NCBI RefSeq assembly: GCF_034314165.1
Contig: NZ_JAVIWK010000001.1
Span: 5,161,001 to 5,225,000, forward strand
Length of the DNA stretch: 64,000 nucleotides
DNA from: Pseudomonas sp. Bout1
Lineage (GTDB): Bacteria > Pseudomonadota > Gammaproteobacteria > Pseudomonadales > Pseudomonadaceae
Direction: 5' to 3'
This document shows, in pieces, positions 49,154 through 56,376 of this stretch. Both the position numbers and the translations under genes were made by a program. Position 1 is the stretch's first letter; each line of letters starts with the position of its first letter. The notes beneath the pieces are model-generated. The model worked only from the letters and a program-made list of their open reading frames with translations. It searched no databases and was not told the DNA's origin.

Positions 49154-50029
49154 ATGCCCAACCAACCCTGCCCCGACTGGGCCGAAGCCCTGCTCAACGG
49201 CTTCAGCCAAATATTCCTGCAGCGCCACCCGCTGTGTGGCCTGCTCTGCCTGCTGGCGATCCTGATCGGCGCCCCGGCCCTGCTCGGCGGCGCACTGCTG
49301 GGCGGCGTCGCCGGCTTGCTGACCGCCCAACGCCGCGGCTATCCCAAGGCCGAGCGCCAGGCTGGCCTCTATAGCTACAACGGCATTCTGCTCGGTTTGC
49401 TGATCAGCCAGCACTTCACTTGGTCGGCACTCTTGCCACCGTTGATCCTCGCGTGCGGCGGACTCAGTGCGATCCTCACCCGCCAGTGGCTCAAACGCGC
49501 CGCCAAACCTGATGACCTGCCTGCCTACACTGCGCCCTTTGTGGTACTCGGCTGGCTGCTGCTCGGCACATCCACACCCGCCGCCTTTGCCGCCAGCGAA
49601 CCTGACACCTGGGCGCTGCTCTGCGCGCCCTTCACAGGCCTTGCCCAAGTCATCCTGCTGAACCAACCCCTGGCCGGCCTGTTGATCGCCCTCGGCTTGC
49701 TGCTCGCCAGCCGCCGCGCCGCAGGGTGGGCGCTGGCCGGCGCCAGCCTGGGTGTGCTGGTCGCCCTGCTGATGGACGAACCCGCCAGCGCCCTCCTCGG
49801 CCTGCACAGCTATAACCCGGCGCTGGCAGCCCTGGCCCTCAGCCAGCATCGCCGCCAACCCTGGCTGCCGCTGACAGGTATTCTGCTGGCGATCATCCTC
49901 ACCCCGGGCTTCACCGGCCTGAACCTGCCCGCGTTGACCGCTCCGTTTATCCTCGCCACCTGGCTGGTGCGCGCCGGCCATCGGGTGATGCACAAAGCCC
50001 GCATGGACAGCCCGTTCGAATCCCCCTAG
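49154..50029 (+). CDS. Urea transporter (UT family)
   Basis: 291 aa, highly hydrophobic, about ten helices arranged as two homologous halves. GLYSYNGILLGLLIS and LGLHSYNPALAALALSQ are the twin UT motifs that line the selectivity filter. It forms a passive urea channel, useful next to a purine/allantoin-glyoxylate pathway that releases urea. The ATG at 49154 was preferred to 49082, which lies in the REP. Confidence 0.85.
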   Translation: MPNQPCPDWAEALLNGFSQIFLQRHPLCGLLCLLAILIGAPALLGGALLGGVAGLLTAQRRGYPKAERQAGLYSYNGILLGLLISQHFTWSALLPPLILACGGLSAILTRQWLKRAAKPDDLPAYTAPFVVLGWLLLGTSTPAAFAASEPDTWALLCAPFTGLAQVILLNQPLAGLLIALGLLLASRRAAGWALAGASLGVLVALLMDEPASALLGLHSYNPALAALALSQHRRQPWLPLTGILLAIILTPGFTGLNLPALTAPFILATWLVRAGHRVMHKARMDSPFESP

Positions 50030-50060
50030 GCTTCGCTGATCTTCGATTCAGGCGACTTCC

Positions 50061-50885
50061 ATGGACAGCAACAAGCACTGGCGTGAACGTCTCTACGTCA
50101 TGGTTTTCCAAAGCGACACCCCGGCCGGTCGACGCTTCGACAGCACCTTGCTGCTGATCATCCTCGCCAGCCTGGTGATTGTGATCCTCGACAGCATCCA
50201 GGCGGTCCACGACAACTACGCGAATGTGCTGGCCTATATCGAGTGGGGCTTTACCATCATCTTCGCCATCGAGTACGGGCTGCGGCTGTATTGCTCGCCC
50301 AAGCCGTTGCGCTACGCCTTCAGCTTTTATGGGCTGGTGGATTTACTGGCGATCGTGCCCGGGATTTTGGCGCTGTATTACAGCGACGCGCAGTACCTGC
50401 TGATTATCCGGATCATCCGGATGCTGCGGATCTTTCGCGTACTCAAGTTGAGCCCCTATTTGAAACAGGCTAATTACCTGATGTCGGCGCTGCGGGGCAG
50501 CAAGCAGAAGATCGTGGTGTTCTTGCTCAGCGTCTGCACCCTGGTCACGGTGTTCGGCACCTTGATGTACGTCATCGAGGGCCCGGAACATGGCTTTACC
50601 AGCATTCCCAAGGGCATCTACTGGGCGATCGTCACCCTGACCACCGTGGGCTTTGGCGATATCGTGCCGAAAACCCCGCTGGGCCAGGTGATTTCGTCGC
50701 TGGTGATGATCACCGGTTACTCGATCATCGCCGTGCCCACCGGGATCTTTACGGCCGAGCTGGCCAACGCCATGCGTGGCGAGCAACTGCAAACGGATTG
50801 CCCCGTGTGCAAGAAAGACAGCCATGAGCCCAATGCTGCGTTCTGCTCGCGTTGTGGCAATGGGCTTTTCAAGAAAGTGGAATAA
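50061..50885 (+). CDS. Voltage-gated K+ channel with C-terminal zinc ribbon
   Basis: 274 aa six-helix channel. The S4 voltage sensor RIIRMLRIFRVLKL (117-130) has arginines at every third position. The selectivity filter is TTVGFGD (194-200). After S6 a short tail holds a four-cysteine zinc-ribbon-like motif, CPVC (247-250) and CSRC (262-265). The start follows 31 bp after the urea transporter. It is expected to be a homotetramer in the inner membrane. Confidence 0.9.
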   Translation: MDSNKHWRERLYVMVFQSDTPAGRRFDSTLLLIILASLVIVILDSIQAVHDNYANVLAYIEWGFTIIFAIEYGLRLYCSPKPLRYAFSFYGLVDLLAIVPGILALYYSDAQYLLIIRIIRMLRIFRVLKLSPYLKQANYLMSALRGSKQKIVVFLLSVCTLVTVFGTLMYVIEGPEHGFTSIPKGIYWAIVTLTTVGFGDIVPKTPLGQVISSLVMITGYSIIAVPTGIFTAELANAMRGEQLQTDCPVCKKDSHEPNAAFCSRCGNGLFKKVE

Positions 50886-50907
50886 GCAAAGTCCTTTTTA
50901 ATCTTTA

Positions 50908-50937
50908 AGCGACTATGCACCCCCGGCTATAGTCGCT
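50908..50937. promoter_or_regulatory. Inverted repeat upstream of sbp
   Basis: AGCGACTAT (50908-50916) and ATAGTCGCT (50929-50937) form a 9-bp inverted repeat across 12 bp, 53 bp before the sulfate-binding protein gene. The lack of a T-run argues against a terminator for the channel gene. It may be an operator or a 5' leader hairpin; no sigma-70 pair was assigned. Confidence 0.45.
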
Positions 50938-50990
50938 GGCATATTGCCCCTACATCGTCGACAACCTTCTCGAACAACAAGGAATGAGCA

Positions 50991-51995
50991 GTGAAAAAAC
51001 TCGTTAGCGCCTCTCTCCTGGCCGCCGGCCTCGCACTGGCGGGCGCGGTCCAGGCCGCCCCGGTTACCCTGCTCAACGTCTCCTACGACGTGATGCGCGA
51101 CTTCTACAAAGACTACAACGCCGCCTTCCAGAAGCACTGGGCGGCCGAGCATCCGGACGACAAGCTGACCCTGCAGATGTCTTTCGGTGGTTCGAGCAAA
51201 CAGGCGCGCTCGGTGATCGACGGCCTGCCGGCTGACGTGATCACCATGAACATGGCCACCGACATCAACGCCCTGGCAGACAACGGCAAACTGGTGCCGG
51301 ACAACTGGGTCACCCGCCTGCCGAACAACAGCGCGCCGTTCACCTCGGCCACGGTGTTTATCGTGCGCAAAGGCAACCCGAAAGCCCTGAAAGACTGGCC
51401 GGATCTGCTCAAGGATGGCGTGCAGGTCATCGTGCCCAACCCGAAAACCTCCGGTAACGGCCGCTACACCTACCTGTCGGCCTGGGGTTATGTGCTGAAA
51501 AATGGCGGTGACGAGGAGAAAGCCAAGAAGTTCGTCGGCGACCTGTTCAAACACGCGCCCGTGCTGGACACCGGTGGCCGTGCCGCCACCACCACGTTCA
51601 TGACCAACCAGATCGGCGACGTGCTGGTAACGTTTGAGAACGAAGCGGAAATGATCGCCCGTGAATTCGGCCGTGATCAGTTCGAAGTGATCTACCCAAG
51701 CGTCTCCGCTGAAGCCGAGCCGCCGGTGTCTGTGGTCGACAAGGTTGTCGAGAAGAAAGGCACCCGCGTGGCTGCCGAGGAATACCTGAAGTACCTGTGG
51801 TCGCCGGAAGGCCAGGAAATTGCCGCCAACAACTACCTGCGTCCACGTGACCCGAAAGTGCTGGCCAAATACACCGACCGTTTCCCGAAAGTCGACTTCC
51901 TGTCGGTCGAGAAGACCTTTGGTGACTGGCGCACCGTGCAGAAGACCCACTTCAATGATGGCGGGGTTTTTGACCAGATCTATTCCGGTCAATAA
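50991..51995 (+). CDS. sbp: Periplasmic sulfate/thiosulfate-binding protein
   Basis: 334 aa. The signal peptide ends at AVQAAP. The family blocks LLNVSYDVMRDFYKDYN, SFGGSSKQARSVIDGL, ADVITMNMATDI and NPKTSGNGRYTYLSAWGY are all present; the last forms the sulfate pocket. No CysTWA permease is adjacent, so it must deliver to a transporter encoded elsewhere. In P. aeruginosa the gene in the equivalent place is called cysP, so the symbol is a choice between the two names. Confidence 0.92.
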   Translation: MKKLVSASLLAAGLALAGAVQAAPVTLLNVSYDVMRDFYKDYNAAFQKHWAAEHPDDKLTLQMSFGGSSKQARSVIDGLPADVITMNMATDINALADNGKLVPDNWVTRLPNNSAPFTSATVFIVRKGNPKALKDWPDLLKDGVQVIVPNPKTSGNGRYTYLSAWGYVLKNGGDEEKAKKFVGDLFKHAPVLDTGGRAATTTFMTNQIGDVLVTFENEAEMIAREFGRDQFEVIYPSVSAEAEPPVSVVDKVVEKKGTRVAAEEYLKYLWSPEGQEIAANNYLRPRDPKVLAKYTDRFPKVDFLSVEKTFGDWRTVQKTHFNDGGVFDQIYSGQ

Positions 51996-52006
51996 ACCGC
52001 TCTAAG

Positions 52007-52093
52007 TGTAGGAACTGGCTTGCCGGCGATAGCATCACCTCTGTGTAACTGATACACCGAGGTGCCCGCATCGCCGGCAAGCCAGCTCCTACA
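52007..52093. repeat. REP inverted pair between convergent genes
   Basis: TGTAGGAACTGGCTTGCCGG (52007) and its inverted partner (ATCGCCGGCAAGCCAGCTCC, ending about 52093) sit between the 3' ends of sbp and the DUF5666 gene. Confidence 0.9.
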
Positions 52094-52108
52094 TTTGTTT
52101 GAGTGCCG

Positions 52109-52723
52109 TTACATCGGCGGTGTCACGCCATCCTTACCCGCAGAAATTGCCTGGGCCGTCACGCTCCCGTCCACGTCCTTCGCCGCAAACATCACCACCT
52201 TCACCCCCGGCTTGAGCAAGCTGCGATCACCCGGTTCCAGGTTGACGATCGGCACATCTTCCGGCACCACGATCTTCTGCTCGCCGCCCTTGTACTTCAC
52301 GGTCAACGTGCGGCCATTGCTCACCACCAGGTCACCCACGGTGCCGTTGGTCATGCTGCTGCCTTCCTTCAGGTCGAACGCCCGGTGCCCGTCGCCGGTA
52401 CCGGCCATGGCCGGTGGAAACACGTGCACTTCCAGCGCCGTCAGGGTGCCATCGGCATTGGGCATGGCCGCCGAACCGATATAACTGCCAGGCTTGATGT
52501 CTTCAATCCTGGCCAGGGTAACGGCGCGCACCAGGGTGTCCTTGGTCAGGTGCACGGTGACGTCTTCACCGCTCTTTACCTTGACGTGCATCGCATCGCC
52601 GTCCATCGCGGTGATTGCGCCCCGCACGCCCACGCGTGGGGCATCCTGGGCCTGGGCAACGCCCACGGTCATCAGTGCGGCCAGGCTTGAGGCCAGGAAC
52701 ATTTTGTTGAATGTTGTCTTCAT
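52109..52723 (-). CDS. Exported DUF5666-type protein
   Basis: 204 aa from the ATG at 52723. The signal peptide ends at VGVAQAQ. The mature part has repeated small beta-rich modules (VRGAITAMDGDAMHVKVKSG; TVGDLVVSNGRTLTVKYKGG) of the DUF5666/OB-like type and a histidine/aspartate-containing middle. Function unknown. It is probably periplasmic and could bind metal or ligand. It is convergent with sbp and divergent from the MFS gene. Confidence 0.8.
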   Translation of the reverse strand: MKTTFNKMFLASSLAALMTVGVAQAQDAPRVGVRGAITAMDGDAMHVKVKSGEDVTVHLTKDTLVRAVTLARIEDIKPGSYIGSAAMPNADGTLTALEVHVFPPAMAGTGDGHRAFDLKEGSSMTNGTVGDLVVSNGRTLTVKYKGGEQKIVVPEDVPIVNLEPGDRSLLKPGVKVVMFAAKDVDGSVTAQAISAGKDGVTPPM

Positions 52724-52899
52724 GGCAGTCGATTTCCTGTTTTTGCAGTTGTGACTGAATGTATCATCGACCATCAGCCCGAACGTTAACGTTTCAGTCA
52801 TTAATTCCCGGCATGAGTGCTATCACGGTAAACGGCCTACTCCCCTCCTGGCCCAATCATTATTCTCGCTCGCCTTTCCTTCGCTTTTATGAGAACGCC

Positions 52900-54096
52900 A
52901 TGAACGCCACGCCCCACGCTACAAACACCATGACCCGAGGCATGGTGATGCTGTTTGCGTTCTGTTGCGGCGCCATCGTCGCCAACATCTACTACGCGCA
53001 ACCGATCATCGAGCTGATCGCCCCGGACATCGGCCTCACACCGGCCATGGCCAGCCTGATCGTGTCCCTGACCCAGATCGGCTATGCACTGGGCCTGTTC
53101 TTCCTGGTGCCATTGGGCGACCTGCTGGAAAACCGCCGGCTGATGATCATCACCACCGTGGTGGCCATCGCCAGCCTGCTGGGTGCGGCGTTCACCGAAC
53201 AGCCGAACCTGTTCCTGCTGGTGTCGCTGCTGATCGGCTTCAGTTCAGTGTCGGTACAAATCCTGATTCCGCTGGCAGCGCACCTGGCGCCGGCTGAATC
53301 CCGTGGCCGGGTGGTCGGCAGCATCATGGGCGGTTTGCTGCTGGGTATCCTGCTGGCGCGGCCCGTGTCCAGCGTGGTGGCAGACCACTTTGGCTGGCGC
53401 GCAATGTTCATGGCGGCCGCCGCACTGATGGCGTTCATCAGCGTGGTGTTGATGCTGACTATCCCCAAGCGCCAACCGGATCACTCCGCCAGTTACCGCC
53501 AGTTGCTGGGCTCGCTGGGCACCTTGCTGCGTCGCCAACCCGTACTGCGCCAGCGGGCGTTTTACCAGGGCTGCATGTTCGCCACCTTCAGCCTGTTCTG
53601 GACCGCTGCCCCGCTGGAGTTGTCCCGCAACCATGGCCTGAGCCAAAGCCAGATCGCCCTGTTTGCCCTGGTGGGTGCCTTGGGCGCCATCGCCGCGCCC
53701 ATTGCCGGGCGCCTGGCGGATGCCGGTCACACCCATCGCGCTTCATTGCTGGCGATGTTGTTTGCCGCACTGAGCTTCCTGCCGGCCTTCGTGCACCCGC
53801 TGTACAGCGTGATCGGCCTGGCGGTGACCGGCGTGGTCCTGGACTTCTGCGTGCAGATGAACATGGTCCTTGGCCAGCGCGCCATCTACGCCCTCGACGC
53901 CAACAGCCGCAGCCGGCTGAACGCGCTCTACATGACCAGCATCTTCATCGGCGGCGCCTTCGGCTCGGCGATTGCCAGCAGCGTGTATGAACATGGCGGC
54001 TGGCTGGGCGTTATGCTGGTGGGCAGCGCATTCCCGCTGGTGGCGTTATTGCGCTTCCTGAGTGCATCGCGGCAAGTGGCAGTTGCAACCGCCTGA
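52900..54096 (+). CDS. MFS transporter (YnfM/AraJ-like)
   Basis: 398 aa with 12 helices. ANIYYAQPIIELIAPDIG in helix 1 and PLGDLLENRRLMI in the 2-3 loop are typical of the drug:H+ antiporter-1 subfamily. The ATG at 52900 follows GAGAA; the open frame extends to 52759 without a plausible start site. The substrate is unknown; no local regulator was found. Confidence 0.85.
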   Translation: MNATPHATNTMTRGMVMLFAFCCGAIVANIYYAQPIIELIAPDIGLTPAMASLIVSLTQIGYALGLFFLVPLGDLLENRRLMIITTVVAIASLLGAAFTEQPNLFLLVSLLIGFSSVSVQILIPLAAHLAPAESRGRVVGSIMGGLLLGILLARPVSSVVADHFGWRAMFMAAAALMAFISVVLMLTIPKRQPDHSASYRQLLGSLGTLLRRQPVLRQRAFYQGCMFATFSLFWTAAPLELSRNHGLSQSQIALFALVGALGAIAAPIAGRLADAGHTHRASLLAMLFAALSFLPAFVHPLYSVIGLAVTGVVLDFCVQMNMVLGQRAIYALDANSRSRLNALYMTSIFIGGAFGSAIASSVYEHGGWLGVMLVGSAFPLVALLRFLSASRQVAVATA

Positions 54097-54102
54097 TCAA
54101 GC

Positions 54103-54381
54103 TTACAACCGCACCAGTTTCTCCAAAGCCGCATCCGCCAGAAATGACGAGCGGCTTTTCACTTTATGCTCGCGCACGTAACGGTCGATACGCTGGATCA
54201 CATAGCCGGGCAACGTCACGTTGACCTTCTCGGTCTTGTCCAGATACGGCGAGATATCGAGTTCCAACATGCCCCAGCCCATGCCCGCGTATTCCTCATG
54301 ATCGTGGTGGGCGGCCACCGACGTTGGCATCGGAATCACCCGGCCTTCTGCCGCGATCTCCTGCAACAAGATGTGCGCCAC
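54103..54381 (-). pseudogene. N-terminally truncated HicB-like antitoxin
   Basis: 92 aa from a GTG. The sequence EEYAGMGWGMLELDISPYLD, VNVTLPGYVIQRIDRYVREH and RSSFLADAALEKL matches the C-terminal two thirds of HicB-like antitoxins (end of the partial RNase-H fold plus ribbon-helix-helix tail). The first 40-50 residues that begin the fold are missing: upstream the frame runs only ten more codons to a TAG, with no start. No HicA toxin gene is adjacent. It looks like a remnant of a toxin-antitoxin locus, though the DNA-binding half could still be made. Confidence 0.6.
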
Positions 54382-54430
54382 TTCAACCTTGCTCCGGCCT
54401 GAATAAAAGTAACTCTAGAGTTATCTTTAC

Positions 54431-55582
54431 TCAGGCACAGAATTCGCGGGTCTGACTGACGGCTGTTTTACTGGATGTTTGAAAGCAAGGGATGCGGCCG
54501 TTAAGCGACGGCCAATAGCTGAATGCAAGAGAACCCGCGAGCGTCGCTGGCTGAAGACTCAGCAGCGCTCGAATAGCATGCGCGGCGATGTTCAAGGCAA
54601 GGTGCTGCCCTGGGCACTGATGGTGCCCGGCACCAAAACTGAAGAGTCGCCGCTGGGTTCGCTCAAGCAAAAAACTATCAGGAGCCGGGTTCGCCGCCGG
54701 GTCCCGGTTGGCCGAAGCCAGCAGCACCAGCACGGTATCTCCAGCCTCCAGAATCCTGTCACCGATTGTGCAGCGCCTGGCCACAAATCGCCGGGTGTTT
54801 TGCACTGGCGAATCGTAGCGGGCTACCTCCTCTACCAACGCACCGGCGAGGGTGGGCGTGCGCTGAATTTCTTCAAGCAGCCCAGGCCGTCGATGCAGTG
54901 CAACCAGCGTATTGCCGATCAACCCCGCGCTGGCTTCGCAGGTCTGTGAGAGCAGCCCGATCAGGTTCGCGATCAGTGCCTCAGGGTCTTGCCACTCGCT
55001 GGCTTCGTAGCGGCGGCGGATGTGGGCCCGCAACGTTGTGTCCTCCAACACTGCGCTGAAGACTTCCCGCAGCCGGCTCGCACCGGCATTGGCATCACGC
55101 AGCCGGGCGTCACTGCTGAGGGGCGAAAGGCAGGCAACAAAGTCCCGCGTCAGCCCAGCGACTTCTTGCAGATGTTCGCGAGGAACGCCCAACAGCGACG
55201 CGATCACCGACACGGGAAACGTAAACATGAACAGGTTCAGGTTATCGACGGGCCCGATGGCCTGCGCCACAACATCCGCAATGTTCACCGTGGCCAGCGC
55301 CGGCTCGATTATCGCCCTGGGGCACCGATGACCTGCGCCATCATTCATACGCATCAACGCTGCAAAAACCCGTCCCGCTGCGCTGCCTGCAATAGACGAA
55401 GGCACTGGTTCATGCAACGGACGCACACGACAATCAGGATGCGCCAGAACGGCCTCGACCCTTCTGGCAGTGCTGGCTATCCATAAGCCGAGACCTTCAT
55501 CGAACAGCAGTTCGTCGTGGCGCCTCAGGCGTGCGTAATAATCATAGGGGTCTTGATGGGTCGCGGCTTCCAGCGGTGTCAT
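54431..55582 (-). CDS. Cytochrome P450
   Basis: 383 aa from the ATG at 55582, which follows AGGA; a TTG at 55600 is less likely. The haem-thiolate loop is FSFGAGHHQCPGQHLA (Cys323), the K-helix ExxR is in EEVARYD (Glu252, Arg255), and the C-helix has HRCPR. The I-helix reads LLSQTCEASAGLIG (211-223), so the usual Ala-Gly-x-Glu/Asp-Thr is replaced and the oxygen-activating threonine is absent. It lacks a membrane anchor and a fused reductase; no ferredoxin is nearby. It is divergent from an ArsR-type regulator, its probable controller. The substrate is unknown. Confidence 0.88.
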   Translation of the reverse strand: MTPLEAATHQDPYDYYARLRRHDELLFDEGLGLWIASTARRVEAVLAHPDCRVRPLHEPVPSSIAGSAAGRVFAALMRMNDGAGHRCPRAIIEPALATVNIADVVAQAIGPVDNLNLFMFTFPVSVIASLLGVPREHLQEVAGLTRDFVACLSPLSSDARLRDANAGASRLREVFSAVLEDTTLRAHIRRRYEASEWQDPEALIANLIGLLSQTCEASAGLIGNTLVALHRRPGLLEEIQRTPTLAGALVEEVARYDSPVQNTRRFVARRCTIGDRILEAGDTVLVLLASANRDPAANPAPDSFLLERTQRRLFSFGAGHHQCPGQHLALNIAAHAIRALLSLQPATLAGSLAFSYWPSLNGRIPCFQTSSKTAVSQTREFCA

Positions 55583-55655
55583 TTCATACGTCCTGTGCAA
55601 TAGAAGCGCTACTATCGGCCACCGCCCATGGCAACGATTCGTTCAGGAACGAAGT

Positions 55656-56348
55656 ATGAATGCTCACAACGATGACTCTGCCATTTCCAAGGTAGCCGGT
55701 GCGATTGCTGAACCGGCGAGGACCAAAATGCTCTGCGCGCTGATGGACGGCCATGCGCGCACGAGCACTGAGATGGCGGTGATTGCCCAAGTCAGTGCTT
55801 CCACCGCCAGCGCCCACCTGTCCAGGCTCAAGAAAGACGGGCTGGTCAAACTGCACACCCAAGGCCGGCATCGCTACTACAGCCTGGCGGGCCCGCATAT
55901 CGCGCTGGTGATTGAGGCGTTGATGGTGATCAGCCAAAACGCCTCAAGCACGTTTGTTGCAACCACGCCCAGCCGATTGCAGTTCGCCCGGACCTGCTAC
56001 GACCACATGGCCGGGACGTTGGCAGTACGGCTGCATGACCATTTCATCGAGTCTGGCTGGCTGATCGGCGACGGAACCTACCAACTCACAGCCGACGGCG
56101 AAAAAGCGATGTCTGAATTGGGTATTGATGTGGACGTGCTTCGCGCCCAGCGGCGTCGTTTTGCGTGTTCGTGCCTGGACTGGAGCATGCGCCGCCCGCA
56201 CCTGGCCGGCGCGTTGGGAGCGGCTTTGCTGCACAGCATCATCAACCGCAAATGGGTCACCCAGGACCTGGATAGCCGAGCCCTTGGGCTAACCCCCAAG
56301 GGACGCAAGGAACTGGCTTGCCGATTCGGGATTGAAGCGAGCACGTAG
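55656..56348 (+). CDS. ArsR-family regulator with an extended C-terminal domain
   Basis: 230 aa. The N-terminal winged helix (about 12-95) has EPARTKMLCALMDG and VSASTASAHLSRLKKDGLV. The C-terminal half is about 130 residues of unrecognised sequence, longer than in classical metal-sensing ArsR proteins; it contains cysteines in ARTCYDHMAG and FACSCLDW. It is divergent from the P450 gene with a 73-bp gap, implying control of that gene. No metal-site motif ELCVCDL is present. Confidence 0.82.
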   Translation: MNAHNDDSAISKVAGAIAEPARTKMLCALMDGHARTSTEMAVIAQVSASTASAHLSRLKKDGLVKLHTQGRHRYYSLAGPHIALVIEALMVISQNASSTFVATTPSRLQFARTCYDHMAGTLAVRLHDHFIESGWLIGDGTYQLTADGEKAMSELGIDVDVLRAQRRRFACSCLDWSMRRPHLAGALGAALLHSIINRKWVTQDLDSRALGLTPKGRKELACRFGIEAST

Positions 56349-56376
56349 AGCGCACGCCAGGCCTGGCCCCGCCTTG

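Noticed and set aside
53743..53994. Minus-strand 83-aa frame inside the MFS gene
   Set aside because: Shadow frame lacking a ribosome-binding site and any similarity.
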